In this document: positions 34,967-48,536 of the stretch, piece by piece
How the letters are laid out: every line of letters starts with the position of its first letter
Position numbering within the stretch: the stretch's first letter is position 1
NCBI GenBank assembly: GCA_958295665.1
Contig: OY282558.1
Coordinates: forward strand, 19,529,409-19,593,408
Direction of reading: 5' to 3'
DNA from: Tipula vernalis
Lineage: Eukaryota > Arthropoda > Insecta > Diptera > Tipulidae
Length of the DNA: 64,000 nt
Notes under the pieces: model-generated
What the model saw: the letters and a program-made list of their open reading frames with translations, nothing else
Told to the model about the DNA's origin: nothing
Database searches by the model: none
Position numbers and translations under genes: made by a program

Positions 34967-34987
34967 CAACAGCATTCTGGTCAAATT

Positions 34988-35801
34988 GAAATAAAACCTT
35001 ACTACGATTCGTTTGGTCATTAAGTCAATATACATTACATAGATGGCAGTGATGGTCTTAAAAATTTGGAAAAATCGTACCAAAAATTACCACATGGGGA
35101 AATTTCAAGTTCAAAAATTATAGGAAAAGCAAAACAAATTCACAAAATATAGGAACGTGTGATAATTTTGCGATTAAATAATTTTTTTTCGTATTTTTCT
35201 GTAAACATTTTAGACATCTTACGTACACTAGTAAAACTAAAGATAAATTTAGCAAGTATTATTTTAATCGTCAGAGCCAACTTTGATGTATTTTTCAAAA
35301 TGAAAGTTCAAAAAAATATATTTTAGAAATAATTTAATTTTAATGTTTCTGCAATTAATATTTACTTAATACCAATATGGCCTTCTTGTATATTGTTCTT
35401 AAAGATATGTAGAAAACTTTTATATAAACATTTTATGACATTTTTGCTTTTTTCATTGAAAAACTTGAAGCTAAAAAACACCATATTTACTATGGATTCC
35501 TATGGAAATCAGTGAAAAGTTATACCACTAAAAAAGCTTCTAAAAAATACGTCATTATGATTATGGATCTATACTCTAAAAGGCTCTGACACTACTCTTA
35601 CTTATGATATTATGGTCGCTACCATAAATCAAAAATTAGATTTGCCAAATTTTGTTTTCCATATACAGCAGACCCAAACAATTTTTTCCGCGTTCAATAG
35701 CAAATGGAACACAATCATTTGTCGATGTATTCTAGTGAAATTTTATATTTGAGACATTAAGACGATTCTGTTTGACTTTTACTCTCCACTTCAGTAGCGG
35801 A
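34988..35801. other. AT-rich spacer left of the satellite array
   Basis: No gene seen. The part 35690-35780 resembles, with substantial divergence, the segment at 33770-33860 (caaatggaaca ... attaagNcgattct). Confidence 0.5.
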
Positions 35802-38800
35802 GATTTTCATCAAATCGAATTTTCTATGAAATGTACGGAAATAATTATGGAATCTAATTATGCGTTGGCATAGCAGTTACAGGTTCCGAGGCCTGTAATT
35901 AATGGTATGAAGAACAGAAATCGGAGCACAATTGCAGATTTTGGATTTTTACTGCTCTGAATCAGCTGATGTATATTAAGTTTATTTTCAATGGAATCAA
36001 GGAAACTAAATACTCGTTGGCATAAAAATTTACAAGTCTTGAGGCCTATCATTAGAGGTATCAAGAACAGCAATCGGAGCACAATTGCAGATTTTAGATT
36101 TTTATAGCTCTGAATCGTCTGATCTATAGTAAGGTGATTTTCATCAAATCGAATTTTCTATGAAATGTACGGAAATAATTATGGAATCTAATTATGCGTT
36201 GGCATAGCAGTTACAGGTTCCGAGGCCTGTAATTAATGGTATGAAGAACAGAAATCGGAGCACAATTGCAGATTTTGGATTTTTACTGCTCTGAATCGGC
36301 TGATGTATAGTAAGGTGATTTTCAATGGAATCAAGGAACCTAAATACTCGTTGGCATAAAAATTTACAAGTCTTGAGGCCTATCATTAGAGGTATCAAAA
36401 ACAGCAATCTGAGCACAATTGCAGATTTTGGTATTTATAGCTCTGAATCGTCTGATCTATAGTAAGGTGATTTTCATCAAATCGAATTTTCTATGAAATG
36501 TACGGAAATAATTATGGAATCTAAATATGCGTCGGCACAGCAGTTACAGGTTCCGAGACCTGCAATTAAAGGTATGAAGGACAGAAATCGAAGCACAATT
36601 GCAGATTTTGGATTTTTACTGCTCTGAATCAGCTGCTGTACGGTAAGGTGATTTTCAATGGAATCAAGGAACCTAAATACTCGTTGGCATAAAAATTTAC
36701 AGGTCTTAAGGCCTATCATTAGAGGTATCAAGAACAGCAATCGGAGCACAATTGCAGATTTTGGATTTTTATAGCTCTGAATCGTCTGATCTATAGTAAG
36801 GTGATTTTCATCAAATCGAATTTTCTATGAAATGTACGGAAATAATTATGGAATCTAAATATGCGTTGGCACAGCAGTTACAGGTCCCAAGACCTGTCAT
36901 TAAAGGTATGAAGAACAGAAATCGGAGCACAATTGCAGATTTTGGATTTTTACTGCTCTGAATCGGCTGATGTATAGTAAGGTGATTTTCAATGGAATCA
37001 AGGAACCTAACTACTCGTTGGCATAAAAATTTACAGGTCTTAAGGCCTATCATTAGAGGTATCAAGAACAGAAATCGGAGTACAATTGCAGATTTTGGAT
37101 TTTTATAGCTCTGAATCGTCTGATCTATAGTAAGGTGATTTTCATCAAATCGAATTTTCTATGAAATATACGGAAATAATTATGGAATCTAAATATGCGT
37201 CGGCACAGCAGTTACAGGTTCCGAGACCTGCAATTAAAGGTATGAAGAACAGAAATCGGAGCACAATTGCAGATTTTGGATTTTTACTGCTCTGAATCGG
37301 CTGCTGTACGGTAAGGTGATTTTCAATGGAATCAAGGAACCTAAATACTCGTTGGCATACAAATTTACAGGTCTTAAGGCCTATCATTAGAGGTATCAAG
37401 AACAGCAATCGGAGCACAATTGCAGATTTTGGATTTTTATAGCTCTGAATCGTCTGATCTATAGTAAGGTGATTTTCATCAAATCGAATTTTCTATGAAA
37501 TGTACGGAAATAATTATGGAATCTAAATATGCGTTGGCACAGCAGTTACAGGTCCCGAGACCTGTCATTAAAGGTATGAAGAACAGAAATCGGAGCACAA
37601 TTGCAGATTTTGGATTTTTACTGCTCTGAATCGGCTGATGTATAGTAAGGTGATTTTCAATGGAATCAAGGAACCTAAATACTCGTTGGCATAAAAATTT
37701 ACAGGTCTTGAGGCCTATCATTAGAGGTATCAAGAACAGCAATCGAAGCACAATTGCAGATTTTGGATTTTTATAGCTCTGAATCGTCTGATCTATTGTA
37801 AGGTGATTTTCATCAAATCGAATTTTCTATGAAATGTACGAAAATAATTATGGAATCTAAATATGCGTTGGCACAGCAGTTACAGGTTTCGAGGCCTGTA
37901 ATTAAAGGTATGAAGAACAGAAATCGGAGCACAATTGCAGATTTTGGATTTTTATAGCTCTGAATCGTCTGATCTATAGTAAGGTGATTTTCAATGGAAT
38001 CAAGGAACCTAACTACTCGTTGGCATAAAAATTTACAGGTCTTAAGGCCTATCATTAGAGGTATCAAGAACAGAAATCGGAGCACAATTGCAGATTTTGG
38101 ATTTTTATAGCTCTGAATCGTCTGATCTATAGTAAGGTGATTTTCATCAAATCGAATTTTCTATGAAATGTACGGAAATAATTATGGAATCTAAATATGC
38201 GTCGGCACAGCAGTTACAGGTTCCGAGACCTGCAATTAAAGGTATGAAGAACAGAAATCGGAGCACAATTGCAGATTTTGGATTTTTACTGCTCTGAATC
38301 AGCTGCTGTACGGTAAGGTGATTTTCAATGGAATCAAGGAACCTAAATACTCGTTGGCATAAAAATTTACAGGTCTTGAGGCCTATCATTAGAGGTATCA
38401 AGAACAGCAATCGAAGCACAATTGCAGATTTTGGATTTTTATAGCTCTGAATCGTCTGATCTATAGTAAGGTGATTTTCATCAAATCGAATTTTCTATGA
38501 AATGTACGAAAATAATTATGGAATCTAAATATGCGTTGGCACAGCAGTTACAGGTTCCGAGGCCTGTAATTAAAGGTATGAAGAACAGAAATCGGAGCAC
38601 AATTGCAGATTTTGGATTTTTATAGCTCTGAATCGTCTGATCTATAGTAAGGTGATTTTCATCAAATCGAATTTTCTATGAAATGTACGAAAATAATTAT
38701 GGAATCTAAATATGCGTTGGCACAGCAGTTACAGGTTCCGAGGCCTGTAATTAAAGGTATGAAGAACAGAAATCGGAGCACAATTGCAGATTTTGGATTT

Positions 38801-41800
38801 TTATAGCTCTGAATCGTCTGATCTATAGTAAGGTGATTTTCAATGGAATCAAGGAACCTAACTACTCGTTGGCATAAAAATTTACAGGTCTTAAGGCCTA
38901 TCATTAGAGGTATCAAGAACAGAAATCGGAGCACAATTGCAGATTTTGGATTTTTATAGCTCTGAATCGTCTGATCTATAGTAAGGTGATTTTCAATGGA
39001 ATCAAGGAACCTAACTACTCGTTGGCATAAAAATTTACAGGTCTTAAGGCCTATCATTAGAGGTATCAAGAACAGAAATCGGAGCACAATTGCAGATTTT
39101 GGATTTTTATAGCTCTGAATCGTCTGATCTATAGTAAGGTGATTTTCAATGGAATCAAGGAACCTAACTACTCGTTGGCATAAAAATTTACAGGTCTTAA
39201 GGCCTATCATTAGAGGTATCAAGAACAGAAATCGGAGCACAATTGCAGATTTTGGATTTTTATAGCTCTGAATCGTCTGATCTATAGTAAGGTGATTTTC
39301 ATCAAATCGAATTTTCTATGAAATGTACGGAAATAATTATGGAATCTAAATATGCGTCGGCACAGCAGTTACAGGTTCCGAGACCTGCAATTAAAGGTAT
39401 GAAGAACAGAAATCGGAGCACAATTGCAGATTTTGGATTTTTACTGCTCTGAATCAGCTGCTGTACGGTAAGGTGATTTTCAATGGAATCAAGGAACCTA
39501 AATACTCGTTGGCATAAAAATTTACAGGTCTTGAGGCCTATCATTAGAGGTATCAAGAACAGCAATCGAAGCACAATTGCAGATTTTGGATTTTTATAGC
39601 TCTGAATCGTCTGATCTATAGTAAGGTGATTTTCATCAAATCGAATTTTCTATGAAATGTACGAAAATAATTATGGAATCTAAATATGCGTTGGCACAGC
39701 AGTTACAGGTTCCGAGGCCTGTAATTAAAGGTATGAAGAACAGAAATCGGAGCACAATTGCAGATTTTGGATTTTTATAGCTCTGAATCGTCTGATCTAT
39801 AGTAAGGTGATTTTCAATGGAATCAAGGAACCTAACTACTCGTTGGCATAAAAATTTACAGGTCTTAAGGCCTATCATTAGAGGTATCAAGAACAGAAAT
39901 CGGAGCACAATTGCAGATTTTGGATTTTTATAGCTCTGAATCGTCTGATCTATAGTAAGGTGATTTTCATCAAATCGAATTTTCTATGAAATGTACGGAA
40001 ATAATTATGGAATCTAAATACGCGTTGGCACAGCAGTTACAGGTCCCGAGGCATGTCATTAAAGGTATGAAGAACAGAAATCGGAGCACAATTGCAGATT
40101 TTGGATTTTTACTGCTCTGAATCGGCTGATGTATAGTAAGGTGATTTTCAATGGAATCAAGGAACCTAAATACTCGTTGGCATAAAAATTTGCAAGTCTT
40201 GAGGCCTATCATTAAAGGTATCAAGAACAGCAATCGGAGCACAATTGCAGATTTTGGATTTTTATATCTCTGAATCGTCTGATCTATAGTAAGGTGATTT
40301 TCATCAAATCGAATTTTCTATGAAATGTGCGGAAATAATTATGGAATCTAAATTCGCGTTGGCACAGCAGTTACAGGTCCCGAGACCTCTCGTTAAAGGT
40401 ATGAAGAACAGAAATCGGAGCACAATTGCAGATTTTGGATTTTTACTGCTCTGAATCAGCTGCTGTACAGTAAGGTGATTTTCAATGGAATCAAGGTACC
40501 TAAATACTGGTTGGCATTAAAATTTACAGGTCTTGAGGCCTACCATTAGAGGTATCAATAACAGCCATCGGAGCACAATTGCAGATTTTGGATTTTTATA
40601 GCTCTGAATCGTCTGATCTATAGTAAGGTGATTTTCATCAAATCGAATTTTCTATGAAATGTACGGAAATAATTATGGAATCTAAATACGCGTTGGCACA
40701 GCAGTTACAGGTCCCGAGGCATGTCATTAAAGGTATGAAGAACAGAAATTGGAGCACAATTGCAGATTTTGGATTTTTACTGCTCTGAATCGGCTGATGA
40801 ATAGTAAGGTGATTTTCAATGGAATCAAGGTACCTAAATTCTCGTTGGCATAAAAATTTACAAGTCTTGAGGCCTATCATTAGAGGTATCAAGAACAGCA
40901 ATCGGAGCACAATTGCAGATTTTGAATTTTTATAGCTCTGAATCGTCTGATCTATAGTAAGGTGATTTTCATCAAATCGAATTTTCTATGAAATGTACGG
41001 AAATAATTATGGAATCTAAATACGCGTTGGCACAGCAGTTACAGGTCCCGAGGCATGTCATTAAAGGTATGAAGAACAGAAATCGTAGCACAATTGCAGA
41101 TTTTGGATTTTTACTGCTCTGAATCGGCTGATGAATAGTAAGGTGATTTTTAATGGAATCAAGGTACCTAAATTCTCGTTGGCATAAAAATTTATAGCCC
41201 TTGAGGCCTATCATTAGAGGTATCAATAACAGCAATCGGAGCACAATTGCAGATTTTGGATTTTTATAGCTCTGAATCGTCTGATCTATAGTAAGGTGAT
41301 TTTCATCAAATCGAATTTTCTATGAAATGTACGGAAATAATTATGGAATCTAAATACGCGTTGGCACAGCAGTTACAGGTCCCGAGGCATGTCATTAAAG
41401 GTATGAAGAACAGAAATCGGAGCACAATTGCAGATTTTGGATTTTTACTGCTCTGAATCGGCTGATGTATAGTAAGGTGATTTTCAATGGAATCAAGGAA
41501 CCTAAATACTCGTTGGCATAAAAATTTGCAGGTCTTGAGGCCTATCATTAAAGGTATCAAGAACAGCAATCGGAGCACAATTGCAGATTTTGGATTTTTA
41601 TATCTCTGAATCGTCTGATCTATAGTAAGGTGATTTTCATCAAATCGAATTTTCTATGAAATGTGCGGAAATAATTATGGAATCTAAATTCGCGTTGGCA
41701 CAGCAGTTACAGGTCCCGAGACCTGTCGTTAAAGGTATAAAGAACAGAAATCGGAGCACAATTGCAGATTTTGGATTTTTACTGCTCTGAATCAGCTGCT

Positions 41801-43171
41801 GTACAGTAAGGTGATTTTCAATGGAATCAAGGTACCTAAATACTGGTTGGCATTAAAATTTACAGGTCTTGAGGCCTACCATTAGAGGTATGAAGAACAG
41901 CAATCGGAGCACAATTGCAGATTTTGGATTTTTATAGCTCTGAATCGTCTGATCTATAGTAAGGTGATTTTCATCAAATCGAATTTTCTATGAAATGTAC
42001 TTAAATAATTATGGAATCTAAATACGCGTTGGCACAGCAGTTACAGGTCCCGAGACCTGTCATTAAAGGTATCAAGAACAGAAATCAGTGCACAATTGCA
42101 GATTTTGGATTTTTACTGCTCTGAATCGGTTGATGAATAGTAAGGTGATTTTCAATGGAATCAAGGTACCTAAATTCTCGTTGGCATAAAAATTTACAAG
42201 TCTTGAGGCCTATCATTAGAGGTATAAAGAACAGCAATCGGAGCACAATTGCAGATTTTGGATTTTTATAGCTCTGAATCGTCTGATTTATAGTAAGGTG
42301 ATTTTCATCAAATCGAATTTTCTATGAAATGTACGGAAATAATTATGGAATCTAAATACGCGTTGGCACAGCAGTTACAGGTCCCGAGGCATGTCATTAA
42401 AGGTATGAAGAACAGAAATCGTAGCACAATTGCAGATTTTGGATTTTTACTGCTCTGAATCAGCTGCTGTACAGTAAGGTGATTTTCAATGGAATCAAGG
42501 AACCTAAATACAGGTTGGCATAAAAATTTACAGGTCTTGAGGCCTACCATTAGAGGTATCAAGAACAGCAATCGGAGCACAATTGCAGATTTTGGATTTT
42601 TATAGCTCTGAATCGTCTGATCTATAGTAAGGTGATTTTCATCAAATCGAATTTTCTATGAAACGTACGGAAATAATTATGGAATCTTAATACGCGTTGG
42701 CACAGCAGTTACAGGTCCCGAGGCATGTCATTAAAGGTATGAAGAACAGAAATCGGAGCACAATTGCAGATTTTGGATTTTTACTGCTCTGAATCGGTTG
42801 ATGAATAGTAAGGTGATTTTCAATGGAACCAAGGTACCTAAATTCTCGTTGGCATAAAAATTTACAAGTCTTGAGGCCTATCATTAGAGGTATCAAGAAC
42901 AGCAATCGGAGCAAAATTGCAGATTTTGGATTTTTATAGCTCTGAATCGTCTGATCTATAGTAAGGTGATTTTCATCAAATCGAATTTTCTATGAAATGT
43001 ACGGAAATAATTATGGAAACTTAATATGCGTTGGCACAGCAGTTACAGGTTCCGAGGCCTGTAATTAAAGGTATGAAGAACAGAAATCGGTGCACAATTG
43101 CAGATTTTGGATTTTTACTGCTCTGAATCGGCTGATGTATAGTAAGGTGATTTTCATCAAATCGAATTTTC
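35802..43171. repeat. dimeric satellite array, 334-bp period (181 + 153 bp monomers), about 7.4 kb
   Basis: Two related monomers alternate. Type a (181 bp) begins gattttcatcaaatcgaatt; type b (153 bp) begins gattttcaatggaatcaagg. Both share the second-half block cacaattgcagattttggat and end ctgatNtatagtaaggt. The a-b dimer repeats every 334 bp about 20 times. One irregular stretch has order a-a-b-b-b (a at 38470 and 38651; b at 38832, 38985 and 39138). The left-end copy is more diverged; the array stops abruptly within an a unit at 43171. Minus-strand frames of about 90 codons recur in each dimer, but 334 is not a multiple of three and nothing supports translation. Confidence 0.97.
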
Positions 43172-44996
43172 AATTACAAAATAATGGTTTTGCTATAATC
43201 ACAAATTCAATTTATAGCGTCAACCACTTGCCATGAGACGAAACTAATGAACGACTCGACATGGCAAAGTGTAGACCTTTTGTCATGCTCCAATAATCCA
43301 AAACCCAATATTTAAACCTAAATATAGAGCATTCGATAAAATTCAATAAGATAATTAGATTTGTAAACAGAACTACACAAATACATACTCCAACCCACAC
43401 ACATACGTATGTTCAATCGACCATAAAATATTCCGCAATATAAAATGGTTTTGAACTCACCCCAAAATACAGTGATTGATATGTATTTTGATGAATGTTC
43501 CTAGAATCATAAATAAAAAACAGAAAATAGAAAGAAAAAAAATATTGACGTTTATCTGTAACTAACAAATATAATGTTCCCCCTGAGCTCTTGACCATGT
43601 CTCCCCCAAATATCTATATTTGTTGTATGTTGTTAGGTCAATTCTATTTTTGTGTCGACTCGACACACCAATAGCAAAAATTCGTCCATGCACGTCGTTT
43701 CCTTTCATGTTTAACCAATTTTTATGATTTATAGACATAGTTATAGACCAAATGTTGTTGATTCACTAACGTGCCCCTATTGTTTGATGAAAGATTTCGT
43801 TTTTCATTTTATCATCATATTGACCAATAAGAACATATGTTTTCTGGTATTTTTCTAATCTTCCGACAGAAATTGCTTAATTAACCCTTCTTTATCACTA
43901 TTTGGCTGCAACAAATAACACAAATGAATAAATATTGCAAATATGGGCAAAAATACGTATATACGGTTTACGTACTCGTAGATACCAAAAGCAAATCAAT
44001 GTCTGTCTGGAATAAAAATTTGTTGATCCATAAAATTGGTTTTTTGTTCACAATGACTGAGCAGAAATGTTTTTTATCCATTTACTTTTTGTAACGAAAT
44101 TAAAGGTTTTGCTTACATAACAACAAAAAAATCTCTGTTGTAAATTAAACGGTTGTTAAATTAAATTTTAATTATGTTAATATTTATAAAGCAAATTTTT
44201 TTAGTGGGGCCATTATCTACTAAGAAGACGTCTCGCATAGTACAAAAAATTTAAGTAACATACAGGGTAGGCATTTTTAATCGTCAATAAAGTTGAACTG
44301 AAACATTTAAGCATTTTTTGGAAGAGTTCTACTGTAAATTGTAGAAATTAAACGTCTGTTTATATTTGATGGTTTCCAAATTATCGCAGTGAATAATTAT
44401 CTGAATTTTTTTTGTGCTCCACAGCTTGTTTTTTTCGGATGGAAATTTATTTTACACGGATGAGAAAATTCTTGTACGTACCATCTATGTTTTCATCGTG
44501 CATAATGTAGATTTTTTACATCTATCAAAATATTCTTAAATAAATAATCGATTTTAACGGTTTCTTGATTTTACTAATAATTGAGGAAAATTGAGTTTTA
44601 GCTTGTTACATAGTGTATAAAATTGACTTTTGGGGCTATAAGTATCATAATTGGAGTTTATAATAATATTGGCTAGACATAATTTCCTTTAATTGGTTTA
44701 TAAAATGGTGAACTGTTATAGCTAATTATGAAAGTGGGTGAGGTTGAGAATATCGCCAAAATGTAGAGACTGAAGATAATGCAGACAATGTGGTAAAGGA
44801 CTACGAAAAATTAGGTCATTGAAGTTTTAAATTTGGAGGTTATTTATTTTAACATAGACGATCGTCAATTGAAATCCATATTGGTCACGTATGAAGACCA
44901 GGGTCTTTCTGTAATTAACATTATATTGTAGGAATTTGTGATGTATTCATTTAATTCATTAATGCATTACGACATTTCCGAGAAACTAACTTCATA
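43172..44996. other. AT-rich intergenic sequence right of the satellite
   Basis: About 1.8 kb of AT-rich DNA with only chance frames. I see no further satellite copies, RNA genes or element remnants. Confidence 0.5.
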
Positions 44997-45412
44997 CGAG
45001 TATACCCTGTTAAAGTTAGCCGAAATTGTTCAGCCGGTAGTAAAACGTCAGTAATGCAGATTACATTATTAACATTCTAGCCGAACATAAAAAATTAGTG
45101 GAAAATCTGAAAAATACACAAAATTGGAATAAAATCAGCATCTCATGTGTATATCTGAAGATGAATCGTTCTTATGTGAATTGGTAATAGCTATCGTTGG
45201 AAAAATATCAATTCAAGTTTCCCGTGGGACATCTGGGAAAATTCGATTTCCCAAAAATCATTAGAAAATTTGTATCTCTGGAGATTTTTGATTAGAGGAG
45301 TATTGATGCGACTTGTTAATAGCTACTGATTGACAATTTTTATTTTTATTTACGTTCTGCATTATCGACTTTTTATTTTCGGCTGGCAAATTTCGGCTAT
45401 CTTGAACAGTAT
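44997..45412. mobile_element. foldback/palindromic element, copy B (about 416 bp)
   Basis: The left end has ACCCTGTTAAAGTTAGCCGAAA and the right end, inverted, ACTGTTCAAGATAGCCGAAA. Inside are the family blocks GTAATGCAGATTACATTATTAACATTC, a centre around 45230-45260, and an inverted GACTTTTTATTTTCGGCTGGC at the right. It is flanked by an 8-bp direct repeat ACTTCATA (44989-44996, 45413-45420), but the distance from the repeat to the conserved terminus differs on the two sides, so the exact ends are uncertain. Both arms are shorter than in copy C. Confidence 0.75.
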
Positions 45413-45420
45413 ACTTCATA

Positions 45421-46335
45421 TAATAAATAAATATCATGCAAAATATGCTTTTAAATTTAAATCACCTAATATAAATGTAGCCAGCTCCACCTGTCAAATT
45501 TACTAATTAGCTAACCTAATTGGTTAAACTAAAAGACACATGCTGGTTAAAAAAATGTAAACTTGGTTAAATGGAAATTAGACCATGTACACATACGTTT
45601 ACCTGGAGATAATGATGTCGAAGTACATTCACAAGATCTTGTTACTAAATTGTCGAATCTCCTGAATAATGCATTAAATTTTTCGAAAATCCTTCTTAAC
45701 TAATGTTAAGTGCATCTCAATGCCATAATTGGGATAAATTTGATAATCTTGATAAAACATCGAATATTCTGGAGCAAAATCGTGATTAACCGCCAAAACT
45801 GAATCTCAAAAAAGCACGGAAATTTCAAATAATCTCTAGTGAACTTGACGAAAAGGAGCTCAAAGCGACGTAAAATGGAAATATTTTCTGAAATCTTGAA
45901 TTGCTTCTCGAAAATTTCAAATCTGGTTGAATAATTTAAGTTAGAGTGTAAGCTCAAATCTAAATAACTCAAGAAAATTTCACAAAAAAGTCAAAAAATT
46001 GTTAATTGTTTGCGGGGAAGCTCTTTTGAACTTGCGACATTCCCGCCAATATCAAAAAGCTTGATATACGGTATTCGGCTCCAACTCCGACTCCAGCTTC
46101 TAATCTGACATCAAAAGCAGAATTTTGTGTTTGCAAAATAATTAGATTGATAATTTTTTCCTGACATACGAGTACCTACTAGAACTTCTACAACTTTTTT
46201 TTCTGTATAATTTGTAAATGTGCTTGGTTACATTTTGGAACAACCAATATGCTTGTTGAAAAATAGTCAATGATAAGATGGGCTTAGGTAAAATTGCGGG
46301 GTTGGGAATGGGGGAGTTTAGGCGCAGAGTTTCTA

Positions 46336-46426
<91 letters not shown>

Positions 46427-46921
46427 TATATAGTTTGAAAGGAAGAACGTCGCTAAAGAAATATTCTATAGAAAATCAGAGCTATGCCGAAGCAAACTAA
46501 AATTTATCGAATATTGCGGTGCCGTACAACTCATGAACTAAGCAGGGAGACCATATTAACCTATTCTGTACAATTTTAGGGTATTTATCGAAGAAACTAC
46601 TATACGGTGCATTTATTTGTTTCCATTTGTGTTATTCCGATACGATCAATAACCAAACTGTGTTTTTGGAAAACATTATGAATGGAAATAGCCCAACAAA
46701 TTTTCTACATTTTATTGATTTGTAAGACACATTTAAGGCGGGATTATTGGTTCGAAAAGGTTTGAACACAAATTTTAGTATGTTATGTTATTTTTTATCA
46801 CCGATTGCAAAACCTACTACAAGCCCAGTAATTGTTCTTGATGATTTTTTTTCCATTTTTTTATTTTCTCGAGAAAACCCTAACTTCTGCTAATGCTGTT
46901 TGGAATTCCAATTGAAACTGT
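45421..46921. other. AT-rich spacer between foldback copies B and C
   Basis: No gene seen. It contains the long (TA)n run at 46337-46424. The frame at 45706-45972 on the minus strand has no recognisable motif. Confidence 0.5.
46337..46424. repeat. (TA)n microsatellite, about 44 units
   Basis: An uninterrupted run of TA dinucleotides followed by gatatata. Confidence 0.98.
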
Positions 46922-46929
46922 GCTAAGCG

Positions 46930-47585
46930 ATACTGTTAAAGTTAGCCGAAAGTTCCCAGCCGGAAATGAAATTCGATAATGCAGATTCTGTTAGTCCAGT
47001 CGAAAGTAAAGAAATTGTAATGGACCGAAAGTAAAAGTCGATAATGCAGATTATGTTATTAACATTCCAGCCGAAAATAAAAACTTTAGTAGTTATCAGC
47101 CGAAAGTATGGATTTAAATAAAATATTTTGTAAATAGCCTTACGTGGAAAACTTTATTTAACCTAGTCGTGGAAATTATCGGAAAATCAGAAGAATCCAC
47201 AAAATTTAAATGAAATCAGCCGCTGAGTGTATAGCTGAAGTTGAATCGTTTTTATGTGATTTGTCAATAGCTATCGAATAAAAATTCTGTTCAAGTTTCC
47301 CGTGGAAAATCTTGGAAAACTCGATTTTGCCAAGGAGATTTCCCGCGGGGAAATTGAACTGAATTTTTTTCGTGCGATAACTACCTTCTAGAGGCTGATT
47401 TTATACAAATTTTGTGAATCCTTCTGATTTTCCGATATTTTCCGCAACTAGGTTAAACAAAGTTTTCCACGTAAGACCATTTACAAAAGTTTGTATTGCA
47501 ATCCATGTAACCTATTTACCTACATAATCTGCTTTATCGACTTTTTACTTTCGGCTGGAAACTTTCGGCTAACTTTAACGGGGTC
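46930..47585. mobile_element. foldback/palindromic element, copy C (656 bp)
   Basis: This is the longest copy. The termini are ACTGTTAAAGTTAGCCGAAAG at the left and, inverted, CCCGTTAAAGTTAGCCGAAAG at the right. The left arm (about 400 bp) shows a run of subterminal repeats: AGCCGAAAG-type words and two copies of CGATAATGCAGATT. The centre is near 47325-47335 and the right arm (about 250 bp) lacks some of the repeats present in the left. The flanking direct repeat is GCTAAGCG (46922-46929, 47586-47593). Copy A has the long arm on the other side, so the full consensus would have two arms of about 400 bp. Confidence 0.85.
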
Positions 47586-47593
47586 GCTAAGCG

Positions 47594-47913
47594 TATATAA
47601 ATAATTGAGCTACGTAGGAGAAAAAGAATATATAGGAATAAAGTCTCAGTATAATTAAAAATCTATTTGATGAAGCAAAAATAAAAACGGTCTATATGTT
47701 TTACCATAAACTGAATATTTAATTTGGGCAACGTTCTATTCTTTTATACAAAAACAAATCGAAAAAAGTTCCGCGTCTCGTAAATTATTATTCCAAAATT
47801 GTTATTTATCCAAAAATCGATAACAAATAGTCAAAACATCAACGAAACTGTAATACTGGTGCAAAAATGTGCACTTCAAAACTCATTCGTTCGTGCTTAT
47901 GTTGTACTTACTA
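47594..47913. other. AT-rich spacer
   Basis: About 320 bp between foldback copy C and the LTR at 47914. Nothing recognisable. Confidence 0.5.
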
Positions 47914-48493
47914 TGTGTGGTAATGGAATTGGTGCGCTATTTCCACTACCGTAAGCCAACATTTATTATTTTCGCACTTAATGTTCTATTTTTTAGACAC
48001 GCAAAATGTTTTAATTTGCACACTGTGATTGAATGAAACAATTCCGTACACTTTTGCTTTTTCAATTTATGATCTTTTATTAAGACTTTCATTAACAATT
48101 TTATTTACTAATTAGATTTACTATTTTGTTAACATTTTTATTCCAACTAGTGCATATTTATTTCATAGTTTTTATTTAAGTATTATTATCACTAAATCAC
48201 ATATTAAATTATTGAATAACTTTATTTTATTTATATACCCGACGCAATAACCGTACCGATTTCTCGAACCACGAACAAAAACTGTACTGATTACTTTATT
48301 TTATTTTGGCGAGACTGGTGTATTTGGACTGACCAAAATTTTTTGCTTACCGCAAATTGTACAAAATTTGGAAACGGTTTTGTTGTTGTTGCTACTTATG
48401 TACTCCAAATAATGATAATGCAGTGGATGTTGAAAATACACCGATGGAGACAAATATTATTTTTACTAATGTGGTGCATGACAAGTCACCACA
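47914..48493 (-). repeat. 3' LTR of the CsRN1-like Ty3/Gypsy element (about 580 bp)
   Basis: On the minus strand a G-rich tract (tttgggggg ... gaggggag) precedes TGTGGTGACTTGTCATG, which begins at 48493. The far end TTACCACACA near 47914 mirrors this start, as LTR termini do. A TATA box, TATATAA, lies at 48231-48237 (minus strand). No 5' LTR is present in the window to confirm the boundaries. Confidence 0.65.
48231..48237 (-). promoter_or_regulatory. TATA box in LTR
   Basis: The minus strand reads gggTATATAAat inside the presumed LTR, about 260 bp from its start, a plausible RNA polymerase II core promoter. Confidence 0.45.
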
Positions 48494-48536
48494 TCACTCC
48501 CCTCAAATAAGAGCACCCCCCAAAGAAAAAGTTAAT

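Noticed and set aside
35858..42914. Recurring minus-strand frames of about 90 codons (MLRLLFLIPLMIGLKTCKF...) throughout the satellite
   Set aside because: They repeat because the DNA repeats every 334 bp. The period is not a multiple of three, the frames sit over monomer boundaries, and no protein family or coding signal is evident.
35802..43171. CRISPR-like array
   Set aside because: The repeats are long, contiguous and satellite-like, with no unique spacers between short repeats, in a eukaryotic context.
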